A stretch of 64,000 nt of DNA from Lasioglossum baleicum (taxonomy: Eukaryota > Arthropoda > Insecta > Hymenoptera > Halictidae), in assembly GCF_051020765.1 (NCBI RefSeq), contig NW_027469110.1, forward strand, positions 434,001 through 498,000. Direction: 5' to 3'. Made by a program: the position numbers and the translations under genes. Of this stretch, positions 22,914-35,752 are shown in pieces (the first letter of the stretch is position 1; every line of letters starts with the position of its first letter). The notes under the pieces were generated by a model. That model made no database searches. It was not told the DNA's origin and was given only the letters and a program-made list of their open reading frames with translations.

Positions 22914-24152
22914 GTTTTGCGTTATGTGTTATGCGTTATGGGTTATGCGTCATGCGTTATGCGTTATGCGTTATGCGTTATGCGTTATGCGTTATGCGTT
23001 ATACGTTATGCGTTATGCGTTATGCGTCATACGTTATGCGTTATGCGTTATGCGTTATGCGTTATCGGCTTTGCGTTATGCGTTATGCGTGATGGGTTAT
23101 GCGATATCGGTTATGGATTATGCGTAATGCATTATATGTTATGCGTTATGCTTTTTGCGTTATGTGTTATGCGTTATGGGTTATGCGTCATGCGTTATGC
23201 GTTATGCGTTATGCGTTATGGGTTATGCGTTATGCGTTATGCGTTATGCGTTATGCGTTATGCGTTATGCGATATGCGTTATCGGCTCTGCGTTATGCGT
23301 CATACGTTATACGTTATGCGTTATCGGCTTTGCGTTATGCGTCATGCGTTATGGGTTATGCGTTATCCCTTATGGATTATGCGTAATGCATTATGCGTTA
23401 TGCGTTTTGCGTTATGGGTTATGCGTTATGCGTTATGCGTTATGCGTTATGCGTTATGCGTTATGCGTTATGGGTTATGCGTTATGGGTTATGCGTTATG
23501 GGTTATGCGTCATGCGTTATGCGTTATGCGTTATGCGTTATCGGGTTTGCGTTATGCGTCATGCGTTATGGGTTATGCGTTATCCGTTATGGATTATGCG
23601 TAATGCATTATAAGTTATGCGTTTTGCGTTATGTGTTATGTGTTATGCGTTATGGGTTATGCGTCATGCGTTATGCGTTATGCGTTATGCGTTATGCGTT
23701 ATGGGTTATGCGTTACGCGTTATGCGTTATGCGTTATGCGATATGCGTTATGCGTTTTGCGTTATGGGTTATGCTTTATGGGTTATGCGTAATGCGTTAT
23801 GCGTTATCGGCTTTGCGTTATGCGTTATGCGTTATCGGCTTTGCGTTATGCGTCATGCGTCATGCGTTATGCGTTATGCGTTATGCGTTATGCGTTATGC
23901 GTTATGCGTTATGCGTTATGCGTTATGCGTTATGCGTTATGCGTTATGCGTTATGCGTTATGCGTTATGCGTTATGCGTTATGCGTTATGCGTTATGCGT
24001 TATGCGTTATGCGTTATGCGTTATGCGTTATGCGTTATGCGTTATGCGTTATGCGTTATGCGTTATGCGTTATGCGTTATGCGTTATGCGTTATGCGTTA
24101 TGCGTTATGCGTTATGCGTTATGCGTTATGCGTTATGCGTTATGCGTTATGC
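22914..24152 (+). repeat. HOR unit C, C2, D, E, F, truncated G, then array of 41
   Basis: Duplicate of 18069-19307 at +4,845 bp with the same module order and the same array length. Confidence 0.87.
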
Positions 24153-26449
24153 GTTTTGCGTTATGTGTTATGCGTTATGGGTTATGCGTCATGCGTTATG
24201 CGTTATGCGTTATGCGTTATGCGTTATGCGTTATGCGTTATACGTTTATGCGTTATGCGTTATGCGTCATACGTTATGCGTTATGCGTTATGCGTTATGC
24301 GTTATCGGCTTTGCGTTATGCGTTATGCGTGATGGGTTATGCGATATCGGTTATGGATTATGCGTAATGCATTATATGTTATGCGTTATGCTTTTTGCGT
24401 TATGTGTTATGCGTTATGGGTTATGCGTCATGCGTTATGCGTTATGCGTTATGCGTTATGGGTTATGCGTTATGCGTTATGCGTTATGCGTTATGCGTTA
24501 TGCGTTATGCGTTATGCGATATGCGTTATCGGCTCTGCGTTATGCGTCATACGTTATACGTTATGCGTTATCGGCTTTGCGTTATGCGTCATGCGTTATG
24601 GGTTATGCGTTATCCCTTATGGATTATGCGTAATGCATTATGCGTTATGCGTTTTGCGTTATGGGTTATGCGTTATGCGTTATGCGTTATGCGTTATGCG
24701 TTATGCGTTATGGGTTATGCGTTATGGGTTATGCGTTATGGGTTATGCGTCATGCGTTATGCGTTATGCGTTATGCGTTATCGGGTTTGCGTTATGCGTC
24801 ATGCGTTATGGGTTATGCGTTATCCGTTATGGATTATGCGTAATGCATTATAAGTTATGCGTTTTGCGTTATGTGTTATGTGTTATGCGTTATGGGTTAT
24901 GCGTCATGCGTTATGCGTTATGCGTTATGCGTTATGCGTTATGGGTTATGCGTTACGCGTTATGCGTTATGCGTTATGCGATATGCGTTATGCGTTATGC
25001 GTTATGCGATATGCGTTATGCGTTTTGCGTTATGGGTTATGCTTTATGGGTTATGCGTAATGCGTTATGCGTTATCGGCTTTGCGTTATGCGTTATGCGT
25101 TATCGGCTTTGCGTTATGCGTCATGCGTTATGGGTTATGCGTTATCCGTTATGGATTATGCGTAATGCATTATGCGTAATGCGTAATGCGGTATGGGTTA
25201 TGCGTTGTGCGTTATGCGTTATGCGTTATGCGTTATGCGTTATGCGTTATGCGTTATGCGTTATGCGTTATGCGTTTTGCGTTATGTGTTATGCGTTATG
25301 GGTTATGCGTCATGCGCTATGCGTTATGCGTTATGCGTTATGCGTTATGCGTTATGCGTTATGCGTTATACGTTATGCGTTATGCGTTATGCGTCATACG
25401 TTATGCGTTATGCGTTATCGGCTTTGCGTTATCGGCTTTGCGTTATGCGTTATGCGTGATGGGTTATGCGATATCGGTTATGGATTATGCGTAATGCATT
25501 ATATGTTATGCGTTATGCTTTTTGCGTTATGTGTTATGCGTTATGGGTTATGCGTCATGCGTTATGCGTTATGCGTTATGCGTTATGGGTTATGCGTTAT
25601 GCGTTATGCGTTATGCGTTATGCGTTATGCGTTATGCGATATGCGTTATCGGCTCTGCGTTATGCGTCATACGTTATACGTTATGCGTTATCGGCTTTGC
25701 GTTATGCGTCATGCGTTATGGGTTATGCGTTATCCCTTATGGATTATGCGTAATGCATTATGCGTTATGCGTTTTGCGTTATGGGTTATGCGTTATGCGT
25801 TATGCGTTATGCGTTATGCGTTATGGGTTATGCGTTATGGGTTATGCGTTATGGGTTATGCGTCATGCGTTATGCGTTATGCGTTATGCGTTATCGGGTT
25901 TGCGTTATGCGTCATGCGTTATGGGTTATGCGTTATCCGTTATGGATTATGCGTAATGCATTATAAGTTATGCGTTTTGCGTTATGTGTTATGTGTTATG
26001 CGTTATGGGTTATGCGTCATGCGTTATGCGTTATGCGTTATGCGTTATGCGTTATGGGTTATGCGTTACGCGTTATGCGTTATGCGTTATGCGATATGCG
26101 TTATGCGTTTTGCGTTATGGGTTATGCTTTATGGGTTATGCGTAATGCGTTATGCGTTATCGGCTTTGCGTTATGCGTTATGCGTTATCGGCTTTGCGTT
26201 ATGCGTCATGCGTTATGGGTTATGCGTTATCCGTTATGGATTATGCGTAATGCATTATGCGTTATGCGTTTTGCGTTATGGGTTATGCGTTATGGGTTAT
26301 GCGTTATGCGTTATGCGATATGCGCTATATGTTATGCGTTATGCGTTATGCGTTATCGGATTTGCGTTATGCGTTATGCGTTATCCGTTATGGATTATGC
26401 GTTATTCATTATGCGTAATGCGTAATGCGGTATGGGTTATGCGTTGTGC
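24153..26449 (+). repeat. Two consecutive HOR units
   Basis: Duplicate of 19308-21583. D modules at 24342 and 25469, ATTATAA near 24847 and 25960, GCTATAT near 26326, and GTTGTGC at 26443-26449. ATTATTC-type monomers near 21538 and 26404 (GTTATTC) are shared by both copies and seen nowhere else. Confidence 0.83.
24244..24251 (+). other. Register shift +1, duplicate of the 19400 event
   Basis: Same extra T after GTTATAC, 4,845 bp from the first. Confidence 0.9.
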
Positions 26450-27527
26450 GTTATGCGTTATGCGTTATGCGTTATGCGTTATGCGTTATGCGTTATGCGT
26501 TATGCGTTATGCGTTATGCGTTATGCGTTATGCGTTATGCGTTATGCGTTATGCGTTATGCGTTATGCGTTATGCGTTATGCGTTATGCGTTATGCGTTA
26601 TGCGTTATGCGTTATGCGTTATGCGTTATGCGTTATGCGTTATGCGTTATGCGTTATGCGTTATGCGTTATGCGTTATGCGTTATGCGTTATGCGTTATG
26701 CGTTATGCGTTATGCGTTATGCGTTATGCGTTATGCGTTATGCGTTATGCGTTATGCGTTATGCGTCATGCGTTATGCGTTATGCGTTATGCGTCATGCG
26801 TTATGCGTTATGCGTTATGCGTCATGCGTTATGCGTCATGCGTTATGCGTTATGCGTTATGCGTCATGCGTTATGCGTTATGCGTTATGCGTCATGCGTT
26901 ATGCGTTATGCGTTATGCGTTATGCGTTATGCGTTATGCGTTATGCGTTATGCGTTATGCGTTATGCGTTATGCGTTATGCGTTATGCGTTATGCGTTAT
27001 GCGTTATGCGTTATGCGTTATGCGTTATGCGTTATGCGTTATGCGTTATGCGTTATGCGTTATGCGTTATGCGTTATGCGTTATGCGTTATGCGTTATGC
27101 GTTATGCGTTATGCGTTATGCGTTATGCGTTATGCGTTATGCGTTATGCGTTATGCGTTATGCGTTATGCGTTATGCGTTATGCGTTATGCGTTATGCGT
27201 TATGCGTTATGCGTTATGCGTTATGCGTTATGCGTTATGCGTTATGCGTTATGCGTTATGCGTTATGCGTTATGCGTTATGCGTTATGCGTTATGCGTTA
27301 TGCGTTATGCGTTATGCGTTATGCGTTATGCGTTATGCGTTATGCGTTATGCGTTATGCGTTATGCGTTATGCGTTATGCGTTATGCGTTATGCGTTATG
27401 CGTTATGCGTTATGCGTTATGCGTTATGCGTTATGCGTTATGCGTTATGCGTTATGCGTTATGCGTTATGCGTTATGCGTTATGCGTTATGCGTTATGCG
27501 TTATGCGTTATGCGTTATGCGTTATGC
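26450..27527 (+). repeat. Canonical arrays around a GTCATGC cluster
   Basis: 45 canonical monomers (26450-26764), then six GTCATGC at 26765, 26793, 26821, 26835, 26863 and 26891 (spacing 4, 4, 2, 4 and 4 monomers), then 90 canonical monomers (26898-27527). Confidence 0.93.
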
Positions 27528-28080
27528 GTGATGGGTTATGCGACATCGGTTATGGATTATGCGTAATGCATTATATGTTATGCGTTATGCTTTTTGCGTT
27601 ATGTGTTATGCGTTATGGGTTATGCGTCATGCGTTATGCGTTATGCGTTATGCGTTATGGGTTATGCGTTATGCGTTATGCGTTATGCGTTATGCGTTAT
27701 GCGTTATGCGATATGCGTTATCGGCTCTGCGTTATGCGTCATACGTTATACGTTATGCGTTATCGGCTTTGCGTTATGCGTCATGCGTTATGGGTTATGC
27801 GTTATCCCTTATGGATTATGCGTAATGCATTATGCGTTATGCGTTTTGCGTTATGGGTTATGCGTTATGCGTTATGCGTTATGGGTTATGCGTTATGGGT
27901 TATGCGTTATGGGTTATGCGTCATGCGTTATGCGTTATGCGTTATGCGTTATGCGTTATCGGGTTTGCGTTATGCGTCATGCGTTATGGGTTATGCGTTA
28001 TCCGTTATGGATTATGCGTAATGCATTATAAGTTATGCGTTTTGCGTTATGCGTTATGCGTTATGCGTTATGCGTCATGC
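27528..28080 (+). repeat. D with GACATCG, E, shortened F
   Basis: D starts at GTGATGG (27528) directly after a canonical array and has GACATCG at about 27541. E has GCTCTGC near 27725. F has ATTATAA near 28025 but lacks the doubled GTTATGT, and ends at GTCATGC (28074-28080). Confidence 0.83.
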
Positions 28081-28458
28081 GTTATGCGTTATGCGTTATG
28101 CGTTATGCGTTATGCGTTATGCGTTATGCGTTATGCGTTATGCGTTATGCGTTATGCGTTATGCGTTATGCGTTATGCGTTATGCGTTATGCGTTATGCG
28201 TTATGCGTTATGCGTTATCCGTTATGCGTTATGCGTTATGACTTTTGCGTTATGCGTTATGCGGTATGCGGTATGCGTAATGCGTTATGCGTTATGCGTT
28301 ATGCGTTATGCGTTATGCGTTATGCGTTATGCGTTATGCGTTATGCGTTATGCGTTATGCGTTATGCGTTATGCGTTATGCGTTATGCGTTATGCGTTAT
28401 GCGTTATGCGTTATGCGTTATGCGTTTTGCGTTATGCGTTATGGGTTATGCGTCATGC
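28081..28458 (+). repeat. Canonical stretches with private variants
   Basis: GTTATCC at 28214, GTTATGA followed by CTTTTGC at 28235-28248, two GGTATGC at 28263-28276, GTAATGC at 28277, 20 canonical monomers, then GTTTTGC, GTTATGG and GTCATGC over 28424-28458. I saw the GTTATGA-CTTTTGC pair nowhere else. Confidence 0.87.
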
Positions 28459-28969
28459 GTTATGCGTTATGCGTTATGCGTTATGCGTTATGCGTTATGC
28501 GTTATGCGTTATGCGTTATGCGTTATGCGTTATGCGTTATGCGTTATGCGTTATGCGTTATGCGTTATGCGTTATGCGTTATGCGTTATGCGTTATGCGT
28601 TATGCGTTATGCGTTATGCGTTATGCGTTATGCGTTATGCGTTATGCGTTATGCGTTATGCGTTATGCGTTATGCGTTATGCGTTATGCGTTATGCGTTA
28701 TGCGTTATGCGTTATGCGTTATGCGTTATGCGTTATGCGTTATGCGTTATGCGTTATGCGTTATGCGTTATGCGTTATGCGTTATGCGTTATGCGTTATG
28801 CGTTATGCGTTATGCGTTATGCGTTATGCGTTATGCGTTATGCGTTATGCGTTATGCGTTATGCGTTATGCGTTATGCGTTATGCGTTATGCGTTATGCG
28901 TTATGCGTTATGCGTTATGCGTTATGCGTTATGCGTTATGCGTTATGCGTTATGCGTTATGCGTTATGC
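28459..28969 (+). repeat. Canonical array, 73 monomers
   Basis: Counterpart 35753-36277 has 75. Confidence 0.95.
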
Positions 28970-29228
28970 GTTCTGCGTTATGCGTTTTGCGTTATGCGTT
29001 ATGCGTTATGCGTTATGCGTTATGCGATATGCGTTATGCGTTATGCGTTATGCGTTATGCGTTATGCGTTATGCGTTATGCGTTATGCGTTATGCGTTAT
29101 GCGTTATGCGTTATGCGTTATGCGTTATGCGTTATGCGTTATGCGTTATGCGTTATGCGTTATGCGTTATGCGTTATGCGTTATGCGTTATGCGTTATGC
29201 GTTATGCGTTATGCGTTATGCGTTATGC
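28970..29228 (+). repeat. GTTCTGC marker trio and array of 28
   Basis: GTTCTGC and GTTTTGC one monomer apart (28970-28990), GATATGC at 29026, then 28 canonical monomers. GTTCTGC otherwise occurs only at 36278, 55209 and 60144, which ties these four places to one ancestor. Confidence 0.88.
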
Positions 29229-30285
29229 GTTATCGGCTTTGCGTTATGCGTTATGCGTGATGGGTTATGCGATATCGGTTATGGATTATGCGTAATGCAT
29301 TATATGTTATGCGTTATGCTTTTTGCGTTATGTGTTATGCGTTATGCGTCATGCGTTATGCGTTATGCGTTATGCGTTATGGGTTATGCGTTATGCGTTA
29401 TGCGTTATGCGTTATGCGTTATGCGTTATGCGATATGCGTTATCGGCTCTGCGTTATGCGTCATACGTTATACGTTATGCGTTATCCGCTTTGCGTTATG
29501 CGTCATGCGTTATGGGTTATGCGTTATCCCTTATGGATTATGCGTAATGCATTATGCGTTATGCGTTTTGCGTTATGGGTTATGCGTTATGCGTTATGCG
29601 TTATGCGTTATGCGTTATGCGTTATGGGTTATGCGTTATGGGTTATGCGTTATGGGTTATGCGTCATGCGTTATGCGTTATGCGTTATGCGTTATCGGGT
29701 TTGCGTTATGCGTCATGCGTTATGGGTTATGCGTTATCCGTTATGGATTATGCGTAATGCATTATAAGTTATGCGTTTTGCGTTATGTGTTATGTGTTAT
29801 GCGTTATGGGTTATGCGTCATGCGTTATGCGTTATGCGTTATGCGTTATGCGTTATGGGTTATGCGTTACGCGTTACGCGTTATGCGTTATGCGTTATGC
29901 GATATGCGTTATGCGTCTTGCGTTATGCGTTATGCTTTATGGGTTATGCGTAATGCGTTATGCGTTATCGGCTTTGCGTTATGCGTTATGCGTTATCGGC
30001 TTTGCGTTATGCGTCATGCGTTATGGGTTATGCGTTATCCGTTATGGATTATGCGTAATGCATTATGCGTTTTGCGTTATGGGTTATGCGTTATGCGTTA
30101 TGCGTTATGCGTTATGCGATATGCGCTATATGTTATGCGTTATGCGTTATGCGTTATGCGTTATCGGATTTGCGTTATGCGTTATGCGTTATCCGTTATG
30201 GATTATGCGTTATGCATTATGCGTAATGCGTAATGCGGTATGGGTTATGCGTTGTGCGTTATGCGTTATGCGTTATGCGTTATCC
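29229..30285 (+). repeat. HOR unit D, E, F, G
   Basis: D at 29270 lacks the GTTATGG between GTTATGT and GTCATGC. E has GCTCTGC near 29449 and GTTATCC with GCTTTGC. F has ATTATAA near 29761, G has two adjacent GTTACGC near 29869, GTCTTGC, GCTATAT near 30125, GTTGTGC, and a closing GTTATCC at 30279-30285. Confidence 0.84.
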
Positions 30286-31097
30286 GTTATGCGTTATGCG
30301 TTATGCGTTATGCGTTATGCGTTATGCGTTATGCGTTATGCGTTATGCGTTATGCGTTATGCGTTATGCGTTATGCGTTATGCGTTATGCGTTATGCGTT
30401 ATGCGTTATGCGTTATGCGTTATGCGTTATGCGTTATGCGTTATGCGTTATGCGTTATGCGTTATGCGTTATGCGTTATGCGTTATGCGTTATGCGTTAT
30501 GCGTTATGCGTTATGCGTTATGCGTTATGCGTTATGCGTTATGCGTTATGCGTTATGCGTTATGCGTTATGCGTTTTGCGTTATGCGTTATGCGTTATGC
30601 GTTATGCGTTATGCGTTATGCGTTATGCGTTATGCGTTATGCGTTATGCGTTATGCGTTATGCGTTATGCGTTATGCGTTATGCGTTATGCGTTATGCGT
30701 TATGCGTTATGCGTTATGCGTTATGCGTTATGCGTTATGCGTTATGCGTTATGCGTTATGCGTTATGCGTTATGCGTTATGCGTTATGCGTTATGCGTTA
30801 TGCGTTATGCGTTATGCGTTATGCGTTATGCGTTATGCGTTATGCGTTATGCGTTATGCGTTATGCGTTATGCGTTATGCGTTATGCGTTATGCGTTATG
30901 CGTTATGCGTTATGCGTTATGCGTTATGCGTTATGCGTTATGCGTTATGCGTTATGCGTTATGCGTTATGCGTTATGCGTTATGCGTTATGCGTTATGCG
31001 TTATGCGTTATGCGTTATGCGTTATGCGTTATGCGTTATGCGTTATGCGTTATGCGTTATGCGTTATGCGTTATGCGTTATGCGTTATGCGTTATGC
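30286..31097 (+). repeat. 116-monomer array with one substitution
   Basis: All canonical except GTTTTGC at 30573-30579 (41 monomers, 1 variant, 74 monomers). The copy at 37545-38356 has exactly 116 monomers without the variant. Confidence 0.95.
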
Positions 31098-31944
31098 GAT
31101 ATGCGTTATCGGCTCTGCGTTATGCGTCATACGTTATACGTTATGCGTTATCGGCTTTGCGTTATGCGTCATGCGTTATGGGTTATGCGTTATCCCTTAT
31201 GGATTATGCGTAATGCATTATGCGTTATGCGTTTTGCGTTATGGGTTATGCGTTATGCGTTATGCGTTATGGGTTATGCGTTATGGGTTATGCGTTATGG
31301 GTTATGCGTCATGCGTTATGCGTTATGCGTTATGCGTTATCGGGTTTGCGTTATGCGTCATGCGTTATGGGTTATGCGTTATCCGTTATGGATTATGCGT
31401 AATGCATTATAAGTTATGCGTTTTGCGTTATGTGTTATGTGTTATGCGTTATGGGTTATGCGTTATGCGTTATGCGTTATGCGTTATGCGTTATGCGTTA
31501 TGCGTTATGCGTTATGCGTTATGCGTTATGCGTTATGCGTTATGCGTTATGCGTTATGCGTTATGCGTTATGCGTTATGCGTTATGCGTTATGCGTTATG
31601 CGTTATGCGTTATGCGTTATGCGTTATGCGTTATGCGTTATGCGTTATGCGTTATGCGTTATGCGTTATGCGTTATGCGTTATGCGTTATGCGTTATGCG
31701 TTATGCGTTATGCGTTATGCGTTATGCGTTATGCGTTATGCGTTATGCGTTATGCGTTATGCGTTATGCGTTATGCGTTATGCGTTATGCGTTATGCGTT
31801 ATGCGTTATGCGTTATGCGTTATGCGTTATGCGTTATGCGTTATCCGTTATGCGTTATGCGTTATGCGTTATGCGTTATGCGTTATGCGTTATGCGTTAT
31901 GCGTTATGCGTTATGCGTTATGCGTTATGCGTTATGCGTTATGC
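31098..31944 (+). repeat. E, F, then canonical arrays of 55 and 14
   Basis: E and F occupy 31098-31454. Canonical arrays follow, split by a lone GTTATCC at 31840-31846. Counterpart arrays near 38.7-39.2 kb have 53 and 13 monomers. Confidence 0.9.
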
Positions 31945-32616
31945 GTTTTGCGTTATGTGTTATGCGTTATGGGTTATGCGTCATGCGTTATGCGTTATGC
32001 GTTATGCGTTATGCGTTATGCGTTATGCGTTATGCGTTATGCGTTATGCGTTGTGCGTTATGCGTTATGCGTTATGCGTTATGCGTTATGCGTTATGCGT
32101 TATCGGCTTTGCGTTATGCGTCATGCGTGATGGGTTATGCGATATCGGTTATGGATTATGCGTAATGCATTATATGTTATGCGTTATGCTTTTTGCGTTA
32201 TGTGTTATGCGTTATGGGTTATGCGTCATGCGTTATGCGTTATGCGTTATGCGTTATGGGTTATGCGTTATGCGTTATGCGTTATGCGTTATGCGTTATG
32301 CGATATGCGTTATCGGCTCTGCGTTATGCGTCATACGTTATACGTTATGCGTTATCGGCTTTGCGTTATGCGTCATGCGTTATGGGTTATGCGTTATCCC
32401 TTATGGATTATGCGTTATGCGTTTTGCGTTATGGGTTATGCGTTATGCGTTATGCGTTATCCGTTATGGATTATGCGTAATGCATTATAAGTTATGCGTT
32501 TTGCGTTATGTGTTATGTGTTATGCGTTATGGGTTATGCGTCATGCGTTATGCGTTATGCGTTATGCGTTATGGGTTATGCGTTACGCGTTATGCGTTAT
32601 GCGTTATGCGATATGC
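31945..32616 (+). repeat. HOR unit C, D, E, shortened F
   Basis: C at 31945, GTTGTGC near 32050, D at 32140, E near 32323, a short join of GTTTTGC, GTTATGG and GTTATCC, F end with ATTATAA near 32484, GTTACGC, and GATATGC at 32610. Confidence 0.84.
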
Positions 32617-32945
32617 GTTATGCGTTATGCGTTATGCGTTATGCGTTATGCGTTATGCGTTATGCGTTATGCGTTATGCGTTATGCGTTATGCGTTATGC
32701 GTTATGCGTTTTGCGTTATGCGTTATGCGTTATGCGTTATGCGTTATGCGATATGCGTTATGCGTTATGCGTTATGCGTTATGCGTTATGCGTTATGCGT
32801 TATGCGTTATGCGTTATGCGTTATGCGTTATGCGTTATGCGTTATGCGTTATGCGTTATGCGTTATGCGTTATGCGTTATGCGTTATGCGTTATGCGTTA
32901 TGCGTTATGCGTTATGCGTTATGCGTTATGCGTTATGCGTTATGC
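32617..32945 (+). repeat. Canonical stretch with two variants
   Basis: 13 canonical monomers, GTTTTGC at 32708, five canonical monomers, GATATGC at 32750-32756, then 27 canonical monomers. It resembles the GTTCTGC-GTTTTGC-GATATGC stretch with the first marker lost. Confidence 0.9.
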
Positions 32946-34317
32946 GTTATCGGCTTTGCGTTATGCGTTATGCGTGATGGGTTATGCGATATCGGTTATG
33001 GATTATGCGTAATGCATTATATGTTATGCGTTATGCTTTTTGCGTTATGTGTTATGCGTTATGCGTCATGCGTTATGCGTTATGCGTTATGCGTTATGGG
33101 TTATGCGTTATGCGTTATGCGTTATGCGTTATGCGTTATGCGTTATGCGATATGCGTTATCGGCTCTGCGTTATGCGTCATACGTTATACGTTATGCGTT
33201 ATCCGCTTTGCGTTATGCGTCATGCGTTATGGGTTATGCGTTATCCCTTATGGATTATGCGTAATGCATTATGCGTTATGCGTTTTGCGTTATGGGTTAT
33301 GCGTTATGCGTTATGCGTTATGCGTTATGCGTTATGCGTTATGGGTTATGCGTTATGGGTTATGCGTTATGGGTTATGCGTCATGCGTTATGCGTTATGC
33401 GTTATGCGTTATCGGGTTTGCGTTATGCGTCATGCGTTATGGGTTATGCGTTATCCGTTATGGATTATGCGTAATGCATTATGCGTAATGCGTAATGCGG
33501 TATGGGTTATGCGTTGTGCGTTATGCGTTATGCGTTATGCGTTATGCGTTATGCGTTATGCGTTATGCGTTATGCGTTATGCGTTTTGCGTTATGTGTTA
33601 TGCGTTATGGGTTATGCGTCATGCGTTATGCGTTATGCGTTATGCGTTATGCGTTATGCGTTATGCGTTATGCGTTATACGTTATGCGTTATGCGTTATG
33701 CGTCATACGTTATGCGTTATGCGTTATCGGCTTTGCGTTATCGGCTTTGCGTTATGCGTTATGCGTGATGGGTTATGCGATATCGGTTATGGATTATGCG
33801 TAATGCATTATATGTTATGCGTTATGCTTTTTGCGTTATGTGTTATGCGTTATGGGTTATGCGTCATGCGTTATGCGTTATGCGTTATGGGTTATGCGTT
33901 ATGCGTTATGCGTTATGCGTTATGCGTTATGCGTTATGCGTTATGCGATATGCGTTATCGGCTCTGCGTTATGCGTCATACGTTATACGTTATGCGTTAT
34001 CGGCTTTGCGTTATGCGTCATGCGTTATGGGTTATGCGTTATCCCTTATGGATTATGCGTAATGCATTATGCGTTATGCGTTTTGCGTTATGGGTTATGC
34101 GTTATGCGTTATGCGTTATGCGTTATGCGTTATGGGTTATGCGTTATGGGTTATGCGTTATGGGTTATGCGTCATGCGTTATGCGTTATGCGTTATGCGT
34201 TATCGGGTTTGCGTTATGCGTCATGCGTTATGGGTTATGCGTTATCCGTTATGGATTATGCGTAATGCATTATAAGTTATGCGTTTTGCGTTATGTGTTA
34301 TGTGTTATGCGTTATGG
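32946..34317 (+). repeat. D, E, F/G junction, C, C2, D, E, F
   Basis: First D at 32987 is of the type that lacks GTTATGG; E near 33172; F is cut at ATTATGC and joined to GTAATGC and GGTATGG near 33498. Then C, C2 with two GTTATCG-GCTTTGC pairs (as at 20.55 and 25.42 kb), D at 33778, E near 33963 and F with ATTATAA near 34269. Confidence 0.8.
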
Positions 34318-34856
34318 GTTATGCGTTATGCGTTATGCGTTATGCGTTATGCGTTATGCGTTATGCGTTATGCGTTATGCGTTATGCGTTATGCGTTATG
34401 CGTTATGCGTTATGCGTTTTGCGTTATGGGTTATGCTTTATGGGTTATGCGTTATGCGTTATGCGTTATGCGTTATGCGTTATGCGTTATGCGTTATGCG
34501 TTATGCGTTATGCGTTATGCGTTATGCGTTATGCGTTATGCGTTATGCGTTATGCGTTATGCGTTATGCGTTATGCGTTATGCGTTATGCGTTATGCGTT
34601 ATGCGTTATGCGTTATGCGTTATGCGTTATGCGTTATGCGTTATGCGTTATGCGTTATGCGTTATGCGTTATGCGTTATGCGTTATGCGTTATGCGTTAT
34701 GCGTTATGCGTTATGCGTTATGCGTTATGCGTTATGCGTTATGCGTTATGCGTTATGCGTTATGCGTTATGCGTTATGCGTTATGCGTTATGCGTTATGC
34801 GTTATGCGTTATGCGTTATGCGTTATGCGTTATGCGTTATGCGTTATGCGTTATGC
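34318..34856 (+). repeat. Canonical arrays of 14 and 59 around a short variant run
   Basis: GTTTTGC, GTTATGG, GTTATGC and TTTATGG at 34416-34443 are an isolated piece of module G. The 59-monomer array (34444-34856) leads into GTGATGG. Confidence 0.93.
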
Positions 34857-35752
34857 GTGATGGGTTATGCGACATCGGTTATGGATTATGCGTAATGCAT
34901 TATATGTTATGCGTTATGCTTTTTGCGTTATGTGTTATGCGTTATGGGTTTTGCGTCATGCGTTATGCGTTATGCGTTATGCGTTATGGGTTATGCGTTA
35001 TGCGTTATGCGTTATGCGTTATGCGTTATGCGATATGCGTTATCGGCTCTGCGTTATGCGTCATACGTTATACGTTATGCGTTATCGGCTTTGCGTTATG
35101 CGTCATGCGTTATGGGTTATGCGTTATCCCTTATGGATTATGCGTAATGCATTATGCGTTATGCGTTTTGCGTTATGGGTTATGCGTTATGCGTTATGCG
35201 TTATGGGTTATGCGTTATGGGTTATGCGTTATGGGTTATGCGTCATGCGTTATGCGTTATGCGTTATGCGTTATCGGGTTTGCGTTATGCGTCATGCGTT
35301 ATGGGTTATGCGTTATCCGTTATGGATTATGCGTAATGCATTATAAGTTATGCGTTTTGCGTTATGTGTTATGTGTTATGCGTTATGGGTTATGCGTTAT
35401 GCGTTATGCGTTATGCGTTATGCGTTATGCGTTATGCGTTATGCGTTATGCGTTATGCGTTATGCGTTATGCGTTATGCGTTATGCGTTATGCGTTATGC
35501 GTTATGCGTTATGCGTTATGCGTTATGCGTTATGCGTTATGCGTTATGCGTTATGCGTTATGCGTTATGCGTTATGCGTTATGCGTTATGCGTTATGCGT
35601 TATGCGTTATGCGTTATGCGTTATGCGTTATGCGTTATGCGTTATGCGTTATGCGTTATGCGTTATGCGTTATGCGTTATGCGTTATGCGTTATGCGTTA
35701 TGCGTTATGCGTTATGCGTTTTGCGTTATGCGTTATGGGTTATGCGTCATGC
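34857..35752 (+). repeat. D with GACATCG, E, F, array of 47, short C-like block
   Basis: D and E and F fill 34857-35388. 47 canonical monomers follow, then GTTTTGC, GTTATGG and GTCATGC at 35718-35752 (C without GTTATGT). Confidence 0.86.

Larger units (their letters stand above)
22088..26449 (+). repeat. Large segmental duplication, copy B
   Basis: Partner of 17278-21583; see that entry. Private to copy B: four extra monomers with a second GATATGC near 25010, and a canonical array of 88 in place of 83. Confidence 0.9.
27528..32616 (+). repeat. Long duplication, copy A'
   Basis: Partner of 34857-39854. Offsets are 7,329 bp at the left, 7,308 at GTTCTGC (28970), 7,280, then 7,259 across the 116-monomer array, and 7,238 bp at the right. 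Shared oddities are GACATCG in D, the GTTCTGC-GTTATGC-GTTTTGC trio, GTTATCC with GCTTTGC in E, and lone GTTATCC monomers inside canonical arrays. Confidence 0.88.
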
